A stretch of 64,000 bases of DNA from Blattamonas nauphoetae (lineage: Eukaryota > Preaxostyla > Oxymonadida): contig JARBJD010000014.1 of NCBI GenBank assembly GCA_033064195.1, positions 62,001 through 126,000 on the forward strand, in the 5' to 3' direction. This document shows positions 12,150 through 23,812 of the stretch, piece after piece; position 1 is the first letter of the stretch; each line of letters begins with the position of its first letter. Under the pieces are notes generated by a model, which ran no database searches, was not told the DNA's origin, and saw only the letters and a program-made list of their open reading frames with translations. A program made the position numbers and the translations under genes.

Positions 12150-12356
12150 TTTAATCTGATTCCATTTCATTGTTGATGTTTCGTTGCTCTTCAGACAAAA
12201 ATGAAAACGAGAGAATGTGAAAGAAATAGAGAGAAATGGGGAAAAAAGTCAATGTAGTTTTTGGTATTTCTGTTGTGGGTTTTTAGACACTCAATTGCGG
12301 GTTTTAACACACACACTTGCGGGTTTCTGAACATTTGTGGGTTGCTAACAGGACTA

Positions 12357-13013
12357 TAAACCTACCCTCCCACTCCTTTTTTCGTTTTGCTGCTTCCAAA
12401 CTGTCTGGTTCGTCCATTCTTCATCCACAGATATTGATGCTCCTCAGATGCCACCTCAGCGACATCTCTCCAACCCAGTTTCATCCCAAACTGTGCTTGT
12501 CTGACTGCACTCCTCGAACACTCCTCGCTCTCCCAGCCATTCTTGAGGCTCTTCTCCACTCTTCCACTCCTCTCCATCACACAGCACGCTGATCCTGTGG
12601 TCGTTGTTCAACAAGATGTGTCACTCTTTTGCTCCAAATGTCTTGTCTCTTCTGATGCGACAGTCTCCAAACGCTAGCTTTCTGATTGATGGGAGAAGTC
12701 GACGTGCACAAAGTTGAGTTGATAAGACTTGTCTTGATTCATCTCTTCAATCCTCTCTTCTTCGATCCACGACCATCATCATTTCATTGCGTCACAACAA
12801 TTCAACACTCCACTCGCCTTTAAACCAATAATTCTGTCTCTTGATTGATAATTGAACATCTTTGATGTCATTTCAGTCGTGTTTCTTGACGGATGGTCCT
12901 GTTCATCAGTTCATACCGTGATGCTGGTGACTTTCTTTGTTGATTATCATGATTGGGCCCTCAGATCTTGACACTGATCAGGTGCCCATAATAGAAAAGC
13001 GATACGAGTCCCA
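12357..13013 (+). pseudogene. 3' part of the tandem-unit spacer (beta-helix remnant)
   Basis: Close duplicate of 6895-7500, including the stretch with CTTCATCCAC and the block preceding the solenoid start codon. Frames are broken and no intact gene is visible. It continues the spacer cut by the pogo-like element and should contain the promoter of solenoid copy 5, whose ATG is at 13014. Confidence 0.45.
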
Positions 13014-16000
13014 ATGATCTCATCTGAGGGTATCCATGATTTTTCATCATCATCATGTTATTGATCCAGAATACTAGGCATGGCTGACCGGCCAAAAGTG
13101 CCGGTCAGTGTCACCCGAGAATATTTAAAAGGGTCAGATCTCAGCAATACAATAAAACACATTCTATAATCGAGAAATCGGCGAACAAACAGATATATCA
13201 GTCAATATTTTCTCATTGATCCCGTTTGGCAACCTTCATTCCATTGTTTCTGCTCGCCTGTAAAAAAGTGGGGATGGATCAAGACAGTCTCGCGAAATTT
13301 GGCTTAAACAAAAACTTTAATCGGAAGCGGTTGCACAAATAGTTCATTTTCTCCTCCTCACATCTATTTTAGATTGAAACCTCGATGGTATCAACTCTGA
13401 TCCCCGCTACGTCTTTCTCCTTTCCCAGATTCTGATGTGTGTGGATCAATGCTAGGAGAAGTGCGACAACGTGTGCTCCTCATCGACCGACCACTCTGCG
13501 TGTGTTTCCTGCCTCACCGGCTGCATCCAACAGTGTGTGCCAGAGCGTGAGGATTGCCTCATCCAATGCGAATCCGAGTCCATCTCAAACAAGGGAACCA
13601 ACGCGTGTCTCAACGCCTGCATACAAAATGCAGAGAGATGCTTGGCTCTGTCATCGTCAGAATGCATCGATGAATGCTCGCATGTACAGAGCGAGTCCCA
13701 AGATGTGAACCAGGAACTGGGCGTTTGTATGATGGGCAAAGCGTCGGAATGCGGCAAGCATGTATCAGAATGCGACACACTTTGCCTGATGAAGTTTGGG
13801 GGACACAAAAACCAGACATTCTCGTCCATCTATTCGGCTGCTGTGCAGAACACAACAAACAGGACCAGATGGGACAACACAACGTCAAACACCACACATT
13901 CTTCGCCAATTAATGCCCACTTTGCTGATATGGTGTGGGAAACGGAATCATCGCTGGAAACGTGCCTCGGAACTTGTACCAACACGATCATGTCGTGTCA
14001 GGTGTCGCTGGACTCTTTCGGCACTCAAAAGTGTGTCGATGTGAAGGAAACCTCGCAAAAGAGCAACATGAACCAATCCATCGCTGTGAATCGTCCTCTC
14101 CAATCTCGGGATGGCAACGAGGACACTCCCTTAACTGAAGACGATGAAGACTCCGTCGGCTCAAACTGGATGTCAAAATGCCGACTGCACAACATGCCGT
14201 TCTGCATTTCCGAATTTGATGGCTGCTACTTCAGCTGCAAAGACGAGTTCGTCAAGCCGTCCATGTCTCGTTTGTCTGCTGCGAAAATGCGATCACCAGC
14301 GAACAATCGCACAAAAGTATGGAAGGAAGGCGATACAGAAGGTCTTGCAGCCGAAATGGGCCGTCTGAATGATTTTGAGAAGGTTCACAAAAGTGCCAAA
14401 GAACGAGTTCGGAAGGGCATCGAAGACCTTAAAACGATTGGGGAGAAGTACAACCAAGACGGAGAGAGACTGAAGCAGCAAGGAGAAGAACTGAAGAAGA
14501 AGGCAGAGTCGATGAAACTGTAAAGGAAGGATCTCGAACACACAAGCTGCAAGTTCCGGCAAAGGGCAGAGATGATCAAACACGAAGCTGAACGACACGC
14601 GGCGAATCTGAGGAAGGAACGCGATGAAATGTGGAAGACAGGAAAGGAAGAAATCGAGCATGCACACGAAGAAGGGAAGGAAGCTATATCGGCAGCCGAA
14701 GCGAAAGCGAAGGAAGCCAAGAAGAGGTGTTCCTTGCTCTCACACCACTACCAAACCAGGGCTCATCAACCTTGTGAGGCATAAACATGGTGATCTGCAA
14801 ATAACGGGTGGCCAGATCGAACAATTCCAACAAAAGACCTAGACGTTTATGTCAAATCTAACGAAACTATTTTCGTCCATCTTCGAAAATAATCCTTTTC
14901 ATCAAATCTTTTTGCGATTTTATGACACACAACTCATTTTTTAACTCACACCAAAAACACCGTTGAAAGCCTCATCAGAACGAGATTTCAAGACATCGTG
15001 CCGAAGAACCATGGTAAGCACTCAAGACAGTGCCGGTAACTCAACAAGTAATTGTAGAACTCAAGACAATATACCGCATTTCGAGTCACAACATGGACTC
15101 TCGAATGAATCTTTTCTCGACATATTCGCTGAATCGAGCTAACCAACAGCCTTTACACGCACTCAAGATAGTGCCAACAACATCACGTCAGGTACAACTG
15201 TTCTTAACATGACCAACTCGAACGCCAAGTATTCAAGAAGAATTTGTGAAGATGGACGAAAGCGCTTCTTGGAACAGCCAAAGACGAAGAATTAACCTAT
15301 CAGACAACGAATGAACCTGTTCAATCGTTTACTTTCGAGTACGGCGGGTGAGTGAGCGGGAACATGCTCACCCACCAAACGAGCAGCGATCACAACAATG
15401 CGAACGGATTTTTGTGAAACATGAAGAATGTCATATCTTAAACAGCATACAGATAGCATGGAGGCAATATGAAGGAAAACTTGAAAGGGAGGAGAGTCCA
15501 GATGGCACCTCCTCCCATGCGACTCGTTGTGTCTCTCAGGCAAAACTAAAGTCGGAGAAAGACACCAGCCTTTCGTCAGAAAGAATTACATCGGAACACA
15601 AGCAGATTCTGAAGGGTAACCGTCCCAAACTGATGTCACCGCAGTGACAATTCCAAGCAGGGTTGAAGAACCTCACGGTACTCCGAAAGAAAGACACGGG
15701 AGCAATTTTCCAACGAGGGTATTTTAGTAGCCGCTGAGCAATGTACCGACGGGATTGTCTCACTCCTCAACGATCGCACACGTTTTGGTCAATCGGAACC
15801 AGAGAAGCAGTCGTTTGCACCAGTGATATCCGGAACATTCTTCAATGCATTCAAGGAGGTCGTCTTACCTCTATATATCAATCGTAAATCGAGCCAAGTG
15901 CAATAAGTCACGCAGAATCCGTCGGAGGTGATGTACCGGATCACCGCGCAATATAATCGATTCTCGCACATTTTCATCAGCCGTTTCCACTACTAGCTTG

Positions 16001-16740
16001 GTTTATTTCGATATAGCCATGTGTATTACAGAAGACAACGTTGATCAGGAAACAATCAAGCAACGATACATATCCATCTTTAAATCTGAACTTTACGGTC
16101 GCATTCGATTACATTCGCATCGCAAATCGGGTTATTGACGGGAACCGACGGAATGCTGTCAATAATAACTGCATCAGTTGCACAATCAATATCTTCCGAA
16201 CATCAGGAAAATAATCTACATTCTCGAAGACGTAACACAGTATTGGAGGAGATCCCCCGTTGGATTCATCAATCAGTTCATTTGCGACGAATGAGTTCAT
16301 TAGAAGTGAACATATCGATCACTTCAATCGCATCGCACCCAAGCCCGTTGTACATCTTTTAGCCAGATCAAGAGAACACCGATACCTAACAATTATTTGG
16401 CGAAGTTAACGAGAGCAAGTATTGATGCTCAAGTTCCAAACTTGTGAGCCCGAACAACCGGAAACGAAGTTACACAAGGAAGTCGACGCTACCCTTACAA
16501 GAATCAAGGAACACAGCAAGTGGTAGCCAGCGTTGTCACAGTTAGAGGAAGCAGAGGGTGAGAGATTGAAATTGTCTCATTGCCAATCACAGCGATTTGC
16601 GCCTCCGAAACTCCGATTTTTACATCACGTGGAGATACTACACCCCACGTTGGACATGAATGCAGTAGGAAACAAGGTTTTAGATGAGACAGAATGCGTG
16701 AGACACAGAAACACCACTCTCTCGCTTCTTCGCAGAGAAA

Positions 16741-17076
16741 CTCGAGACAGATCATGAAGCGCTGATTCGAGAACAGAATGAATGCCAGAAGACCCAACAG
16801 CTTCTCCACATGCAAGAACAAGCACGTCAAGCGGACAAAACCAAAATACAGGCTTTGGAGACCCAACTGTCTGCTGCGCTAGAGGAGATCCGAAGATTGA
16901 CAGACGCCGCTGACACACAGCGAGATGTGCCCAGATCTGTTGACCCAACCACTTCTGTCATGCCTTCCTTCGTCTTCACAAATCCGTCCCACTTTTGCGT
17001 GAACAATATCGACTTCACTCGCACTGAGGTTGGAGAAGATGAAGACGGTGATTCAGCGATGAGCAACGAGAGATGA
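16741..17076 (+). pseudogene. Coiled-coil gene fragment inside copy A large module
   Basis: An open frame reading LETDHEALIREQNECQKTQ, then LHMQEQARQADKTKIQALET, SAALEEIRRLTDAAD and an acidic end DEDGDSAMSNER before a stop. It has strong heptad periodicity and coding-like composition, with no start codon in a sensible place. It is probably a host coiled-coil gene piece captured by the element. The rest of the module (14830-16740, 17080-18660) contains only short frames that I cannot assign. Confidence 0.35.
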
Positions 17077-18728
17077 TATACACGAGACAGGCGGGACATG
17101 ATCAGACGCTATCTGCTTTCCCGAGACACCCATGAAGATAACAAGAGACAGCTGGATGGATCCATCATCGACTCCAACACCTATATCATCGACTCCACCC
17201 AAACAACTTCTCTGACAACTTAGACCGAGAAGCATTCTTGAACTGGTTCGATGCAGAGGTGAACCGAAGGTGATGGTTTCACCATTTCACCTCGATTGGA
17301 GAATAGAAAGCTCAATTGACGATCGACCGACTTCAAACCGAAAGAAGTACTGTTCATTAGAAGCCGAAATGTTCTCGGATCGCAAATCTCACCTCCAAAT
17401 GAATTGGACAGCTGGGTTGAACATGACGAACCATCACACTTTTCACAGATTTCAGACAACTCGAATATAATGATTCTCACGACACTGATTCAACATTGGA
17501 GTTTGGAGAAGATGTGGATGAGCACGAGATTCGCACGACGGTAGTTGTAGCTCAACAGCATAGGTGGGATGTTGAAGAATCCAAAGAATTCAGACAGAAT
17601 TACCGTTCAATCATTACTGTCGGAGAACAGTCACGCCTAACTTTGCCATCACCACAACCAGACAACAGCTACTTGCAGCGACGGTGACAGCTTGAGACTA
17701 TGTCCGTAGAACCAGAAGCATAAGAAGAAAACACAGCTCTTCAAGCAAGAATAGCAAGAGATGAATGACACCGCGGATTGAAAGAAGAGCGAACAAGGTG
17801 TTTGGCGATATCCTCACACATTTTAATCAACTTATACGATACGTAACCATCAGATCTCACACATGACAAACTGATCTCATGTACTCGGAATGAAAAGCTG
17901 AGTGACTCGTACGAATCGAGATACTCCAGGTGAGGAGCTGCATTCGGGACCAAACAACATGAATTGAGGATTGGAAGAAGACAGGAACCACATCGATGGA
18001 GATGAAGAGCGAGAACTTGAAGGAGAGTGTGCGATGTTCTCTCACTTTCGCCCATTCAATGATCCATTTCCGAGAATCTGCCGCTCATCTGCGACACGCC
18101 GAACATGAAACACTCGGTTGCTCACTAAACACTCAACTTCACATCTTGTACTGATGTAGCTCGTCTGCAGAAGCGGGCCAGTTGACCTTCCGTGCGTGAC
18201 ATTTGTGCCGTTCACAATCGAAAGTGTTGTATTTCATCTCCACCGACTCCCCTTTCGTTGTGAATGGACTGGTGTCAGTACCCAGTCGTCACGCCAATCG
18301 GTGTTCCGTACAAGACGATTCAGAGAATGATCATGAGAAGAGCCACCACGAGGTGGTGAAGCACTTCAAGACAAGTGCTTCACTGAAGAGATATGGGAAT
18401 TGGTGGACGAGGTTGGAGAGACTTTCCATGTCCTGAAAGGAACTGAACAAAAGAAGGGGAGGTAGCGTTGTTGAAGTGCTTCACAGAAGACCCCCTACTA
18501 ACTGACTCCATCAGAGTTGACATTCAGCTGGTGACAGCCCTTCTCAGGGGCACGGCCAATATTTTTCAGAAGGAAGAAACACGTACAGATAATGACTTTT
18601 CTCTTTGTTTCTCATCATTATCTCTTCTTCTGATTCTCTCATTACATTTATTGTTGTTTCTCCTTTCAAAACTCACAAGGTTGATGAGCCCTGGTTTGGT
18701 AGTGGTGTGAGAGCAAGGAACACCTTTC

Positions 18729-19275
18729 TACCAAACCAGTGCTCATCAACCATTTTCTCTGTCGCACAGCAGACTATGAATGTCAGCTCTTCCCCCGATG
18801 GAATTGGAGCAAGTGACAGCTCTTCCGTTTCGTGAATCGAGCGAATGTCGGCTCTTCCTTTTCGGGAATTGAGCGAAGGACAGCTCTTCCCTTTCGGGAA
18901 TTGAGCGAATGTCAGCTCTTCCCTTCGTGTGGAATGGTGCAAACGCGGTAGAGGCGTCTTTCTTTTATATTACAACCCTTCGGTGTTTTGCACTTCATTA
19001 GTCCTTCCGACCTCTCTTTTCCTCCAGTTTTTCTTCCCCGTTGGGGCTTTTCTGGAGTTGTGGGTAAGATCCCCACACTTTTTTGCTCATCACCGCCCCC
19101 ACTTGGGCAGAACTGACATTGTGACCCTTGAGTCCCCTGTCGGGAATCTTTCTCTTGTTTATGATAACAGACAAATTGGTACTCTTTTGTTTGTTATTGT
19201 GGTTCGATCTGGCCACCCGTTATTTGCAGATCACCATGTTTATGCCTCACAAGGTTGATGAGCACTGGTTTGGTA
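18729..19275 (+). repeat. Small module of copy A with conserved nested hairpin
   Basis: 547 bp with its own inverted ends. Near its start are four degenerate direct repeats of about 30 bp (18783-18925, GTCAGCTCTTCCC-type, with GAATTGAGCGAA between). A nested hairpin lies at 19022-19057: CTCCAG pairs with CTGGAG, and inside it CCCC pairs with GGGG around GTT. The hairpin, the preceding CTTCATTAGTCCTTC and the following CCGCCCCCACTTGGGCAGAA are also present in the small modules at 30189-30570 and 44646-45028, although much else has diverged. Non-coding. Confidence 0.6.
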
Positions 19276-21655
19276 GAAAGGATGGTGTCTCGCTTCAACA
19301 ATCTGAGGGAGGAGGGAGAGTCGGTGCTCTCCGCCGCTAAAGACAAGCTGGCTGCTCTGGGAATGAAGAAGCGCGCTGCCCAGCTGACTCGCTCGCCAGA
19401 ACAGGAAAAAAGGAGAAAGAAGTGTGAAAACAACGCGTCTCCAAGAAGCAGGTGGTGCAGATGAAAGTAGCGGATCAGCGGGAGAAACGCCTCAAGGTCG
19501 AGCACAAGCGGTAGCTCCAGAGGAGAACGGACGAGGACAGACGAGAGCAGCTTTTGATCAAACAGAACACAGAGCGGGCACGCCTTTAGCGGCTGGAAGA
19601 GGAGAAGGAGCAGCTGCGACGCGAGAAGAGCGAGTTCGGATCGAGGGAGGATGACGAGCGGGTTGTGGTGATTCAGTCAGTTATGTGCTACGGGTCGTCA
19701 GACTCGTCGTCTTGATCGGCACAAAGGATGAGTTGATGGAGACAAGATGAAGAGAGATGCGATGCGAAGAGAGGGGTCCAGGAGATAAAACAAGCGATGG
19801 GATGAAGGAGGGGATGTTGAGAGACGAAGGAAGAAGAGATCCTAACTACGTGTCCAGTATTCAACCTTTTTAACATTATCCGACTCTTCCACTTCGTGAA
19901 TTGAATTCATGTGAATTGAAAATCCGTTGGATTCACGACTGTTTCACAAGAGGGCAAATCTGTGGGTGACAGGTCAGATCGAACCCATTGATCGTACTTT
20001 CACTCTCTGAACGCCAAGAACAGGTATTTGTAAGTTCTTTCTGATTGAATCTGATTTAATTATCACGAATAGAGTCATTTCTGTGTCTGATTCATGGTTT
20101 CTATCACACCTCATGTCAATAACTCAATTCTCTGTTTAACCTGAAAACACTTCGGAGAAATGGTAAATTCCGATTATGGGTTCCGATATTTCTCCGGTCA
20201 GTGACCGTCAGTACTTTTCGGCGAAAACTGACCGGTCAGTGCCGGTCAGCCATGCCTAAGAATACTCTCCATTCCTGAATTGGAAACCTCAAAAGAGAGT
20301 CACAGCCGCTTCAGTTGCTCAAGTCTTCGTCTCTCTGGCTTCGACGGTCAGAGATGACTACCAATTTGATCTGGAGCTGCTTCGTCAGTGTACGAGGTTC
20401 TTATCTTCGATCAAGCAACGTATCAATCGTGAGACGGATATCAGTGATTTCTTGGAGGCTGTTGGACAAGACTCACCAAACCCCGCTGCAGTGTTTGTGG
20501 ATTCGACAACGATTCTATTGTCTTCACCGCATCGATCAATTGTCCGAGATACCCTGAACTTCATTCATCACATTACTCTCAAATGTTCTCCATCAAACCG
20601 ACTGGCCCTTGTCTCCTCCAAACTAGTTCCCAGAATCCTTTCCACACCCCACTTGCGAGATCTTTCTGGAATCGATGATACAGACATCATGAATGGAATT
20701 GTCTGGATTTTCAGTTCAGCCGTCCGGCTCACATCTGAACACGATCTTCTAGCTCTTCTTTCCATACTCCACGCTGACCCTGAATCAGTCCGAGAAATTG
20801 TGCTGCATGAAGTGTTGATCCCGATGGAACCATCTCTCGTCCAGATCGGTCGCAGTCGTCACCTTTTGTCGTGGAAAGAAGAATACCCTCATTCCATAAC
20901 CCGTCACTTTTTCAAAACCCGTCACTATTTTGATGGGTCTTCAAATTGATGTTTTCACTTCGCTTTTTTCATGCAAAACTGATTTTAATTAAGTAATTTA
21001 GGAAATGCAATCAATAAAAAACAAATCGAGGAAAAAGTCTGGCTTATAATACATTCTTGTCCCTGTGGAGTTGATCAACCCTGAATTTTGTTGTGGGTGT
21101 TCCTCCTCAACCAGCTGTCGGAATCACGTCCCGTTTTCACAAAAACGAACCATTCGGTGAATTATCTCATTTTCTCACCGTTTTTCCAGCAATTTCCCAA
21201 CATATAGTGGAAATTTTACCCGATACCTTAATTTAACCCGATACTTTTCTCCCATTTTTTGGACCCCTCTTTCCATCCATCCCATATTTCTCGGAACCCA
21301 TAAATTTATGGGTCCCACAATTTCCGGGTTGGATGTCTACCCTCCCCCATCAATCACTTGAGGCAGAAATCGAACCTCCAAAATAGGATCCCCGGGTGGG
21401 GTCTCCTATTTAGGAGTCTTTTTTTTCTGATTTTTTGTCCTTTTTTTGGCTCCCAAATAGGAGGTCCTTAACATTTAAGCTTAGGACAGCCGAACTTCAC
21501 GACCACTTTTCTCCACGCCTGTTCATGATTTTTCAATCCCAGTTCATTTCTGGTGATTTGGGATGGTTTTCTCTCAAAATGACAATTTTTTGAAAAATGA
21601 AAAATCCTGGGGGGATCTGGGTGGAAATTCAAAGTCAAAATCCGACTTCCCTGTA

Positions 21656-23812
21656 CTATTGTTCATCAACCCCCAACATTCTTAAACCCACAACATTTTG
21701 AGAATGTGTCAGTTTTGTTCTCTCATTTTCTGCCTTATGCCTTCTCATTTCATTTTGTTCTTTCTCTCATCCCTTCTTTTCACAATATTAATCAGGTTTG
21801 AGTCAAAAAACAGAAGAAAACTAAAAAGTCTTCCCTGAACGAAGTGATCTTCCCATTTTGTCATTTGTCTGCATCCTCCTGAGTAGTCCCTTGTATGACT
21901 TCCGTTTTGGTTTTGTTGCATTCATTTTTGGTTTTTGAGCTGGGAGAGCCTGTTTTTTTTCCTTCTCTTTCTTTCTTCTCAAGGTTTTTGGCGTGCATTT
22001 TCGGATTCCCAACTTCACGTTTGGAATTTTCTTCCTTTCACGCTTGGTCGCTCTTTCTTTGATCTCGTTTTCTTTTTTTTTCTTCTCAGAAATGTACTCC
22101 TGTGTCGTCAAGAGGATTCCAGATTTCACTACTGGCTTAACCGATGCAAATGATGCATTTGCAAACTTCTGAATTGTTGACTGAGATTGGTTTTCGGAAT
22201 CATTTTCTTGCTTTGGAAGTCTGTCGAGAAGTGGTCTCGAATCTAGTGGCTGAATTCCACACCTTCGAAATGCTGCTTCGATGACTGTTCGTCTGAATGC
22301 GGTTTGAATTGCATTTGGAAGCGCTCTCGTAATTGCCTGACGATGCCCAACTTGTGTGAATGGGTGTGGAATAGAGTAAGACGATGAGTAGCTTCTTTTG
22401 AGATTCTGAAAAATTCGATCGTCGAGTGGCTGAGTGAGGTTGGTGGTATTGGGTGGCAACGTGAGGATGTGGATTTGATTTTGGAGAGCTAGTTGAGAGA
22501 CGGAAGATGAGAGGTGTGACGAACAATTGTCCATAATGAACAATGCCCACTGACCGGTTTGATTTGCCTTCTTTCTCTTCTTAATGATTGCTGGTTGGAT
22601 CCAAGTTGTCCACAATTGATGAAATAGATCTGAGTGGACACCACTGTCTCCCCTGACAAAGCACCTTAATTCCAAACGTCTCCAACTCGATAAATTCAAC
22701 CGGTATAGTTTTCATTGGATAAATTAGTCTTGGCTTGAAATATGATCCGTCAGCACACACATGCAACAAGAGTGAAGTTGGTCACTCTTGTATTTTTCCG
22801 AAGGAGGGGAGGAGGATCGTTGATGCGATGGATAATTGATTGTTGCGAATGTTTTACTTCGCTAAATCCAGTTTCATCACAGTTAAAAATCAGGTTTTTC
22901 TGGATTTTGTTTATTATGATGATGTCTGAAAGTTGTTTGTGCCATTCCATCATATTTGTTTCGTTTGCAGCAGCTGTTTTGCGGAATCCATCCGTTTCGG
23001 AACAGAATAGTCAAGGTTGGGGTGATTGGAAACATGATTGTGTGTCCAGTTTGGTGCAATCTGTATCTGCCTCGTCACTTCGTTTGGAGACGAGGAAAGA
23101 ACATCTTCAAGCTGTATGATTCCAATGAACGAAAGAAACGTGAGATACCTTGGAATGTGCTTCTTTAACAGTGATGCATTTACTCGCATCGACTTGTTTT
23201 GCAGCCAAGATTCAAATAGTGCCAACTCGGCCTGAGGGATTGCAGAAGGTCGTCCATTCTTCTGGATTTGCTTCTCTGATCGAAACATGGTTCGAGCTCG
23301 TGAGATTGTATCTGATCTCAAATGAGTAATTTCTTGAATCACTCCCCGCTCGACTTTGGTTTTTGTTCGAGAATGAGCAAGGCAAGAAGGGGATTCATCG
23401 TCTTATATGGTTGCTTTGAAGTTTCAATCTGATTTCAATCAAATTTTGTTTCCACCTTGCGGAGTGATGAACAGGTTTTCTGTTTCGGGACAGATTTGAT
23501 CTCTATGGGTGACATATTGAAGCAATCAAAACAGCAGACAACATACAGCACGTGTAGTGATTCCCATCGCAATTCTTGAAGCTTGGGGACGGAATTTTGG
23601 TTCGCAAAATAACGGGAAGATCACTTCGTTCAGGGAAGACTTTTTAGTTTTCTTCTGTTTTTTGACTCAAACCTGATTAATATTGTGAAAAGAAGGGATG
23701 AGAGAAAGAACAAAATGAAATGAGAAGGCATAAGGCAGAAAATGAGAGAACAAAACTGACACATTCTCAAAATGTTGTGGGTTTAAGAATGTTGGGGGTT
23801 GATGAACAATAG
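21656..23812 (-). mobile_element. Innermost pogo-like transposon
   Basis: 2157 bp flanked by TA (21654-21655 and 23813-23814). The inverted repeats (21656-21854 and the matching right end) are about 199 bp and appear identical, starting CTATTGTTCATCAACCCCCA. The left repeat covers the last codons and stop of the transposase gene read on the minus strand. The empty site in the right arm of the middle element confirms the boundaries to the base. Identical repeats imply a young insertion, although the transposase frame is broken. Confidence 0.85.
21821..23342 (-). pseudogene. Pogo-like DDE transposase, frameshifted
   Basis: Minus strand, read from 23342. The N-terminal part has KNGRPSAIPQAELALFESWL, as in the CENP-B-like DNA-binding region of pogo transposases. 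Around 22985 the frame changes. The next block has ETDGFRKTAAANETNMMEW and the first catalytic Asp in LIFNCDETGF. Further changes near 22760 and 22690 lead to CADGSYFKPRLIYPM and then to ALFIMDNCSSHLS (second Asp) and LPPNTTNLTQPLDD (third Asp). The C-terminus is very basic. At least three frame changes separate it from a single ORF, although the catalytic residues are all visible. It differs clearly from the transposase at 10166. Confidence 0.75.

Larger units (their letters stand above)
9973..12354 (+). mobile_element. Pogo-like DNA transposon, TA target
   Basis: A 2382-bp element flanked by TA (9971-9972 and 12355-12356). The ends are inverted: GTGGTGTTAGAAACCC at the left and, reading inward from the right, GTCCTGTTAGCAACCC. 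Each end carries two or three further copies of an AACCCGC-type motif about 17-30 bases apart. It holds one transposase gene with a 33-bp tandem repeat near its end. Sequence on both sides belongs to the same spacer type (compare 6895-7480 with 12357-13013), so it is a clean insertion. Tc1/mariner/pogo elements duplicate TA, in agreement with the DDE enzyme inside. Confidence 0.8.
14726..19275 (+). mobile_element. Two-module inverted-end element, copy A
   Basis: 4550 bp made of a 4.0-kb module (14726-18724) and a 0.55-kb module (18729-19275) separated by TTTC. The large module has about 55-bp inverted ends (GGTGTTCCTTGCTCTCACAC onwards, containing CCAGGGCTCATCAAC). The small module has ends TACCAAACCAGTGCTCATC. 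The two outermost ends also match each other as an inverted repeat of about 70 bp (14751-14822 against 19200-19272, CTTGTGAGGCATAAACATGG onwards), so the pair behaves as one element. Flanking pentamers are GAAGA and GAAAG, an imperfect duplication. It interrupts the coiled-coil cargo gene. No transposase seen; superfamily unknown. Confidence 0.65.
13435..19715 (+). pseudogene. Cysteine-rich, coiled-coil cargo gene, interrupted
   Basis: The frame runs from about 13435 through 14725, is cut by the two-module element, and resumes at 19276. The first ~130 residues have a C-x3-C rhythm (CVDQC, EKCDNVC, CVSCLTGCIQQC, ACLNACIQNAERC, ECIDEC), then Asn/Thr-rich sequence with NxT sites. The last ~250 residues are a highly charged coiled coil (DLKTIGEKYNQDGERLKQQG, EAERHAANLRKERDEMWK). 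After the insertion it continues as SRFNNLREEGESVLSAAKDK and, after a one-base shift in an A-run near 19405-19412, as VADQREKRLKVEHKR and ARL-x-RLEEEKEQLRREK, ending at TGA 19713-19715. In-frame TAG (13453, 19512, 19587) and TAA (14521) all fall where Gln fits; one TGA (19425) lies in the shifted frame. All five can arise by C-to-T change, so decay is likely. Confidence 0.55.
13076..20258 (+). mobile_element. 7.2-kb element with 8-bp target duplication (hAT-like), carrying cargo
   Basis: The ends are AGGCATGGCTGACCGG at the left and its inverted match ...GCCATGCCT(A) at the right. Several TGACCGG or CCGGTCA motifs lie near both ends. The target duplication AGAATACT (13068-13075 and 20259-20266) is perfect and is placed precisely by the solenoid gene it interrupts. 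An 8-bp duplication is usual for hAT elements, but no transposase is recognisable here, so the family is an inference and the element is probably non-autonomous. Without the nested two-module element (14726-19275) it would be about 2.6 kb, mostly a Cys-rich/coiled-coil gene. Bases 13077-13400 and 19720-20200 hold no gene I can support. Confidence 0.7.
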
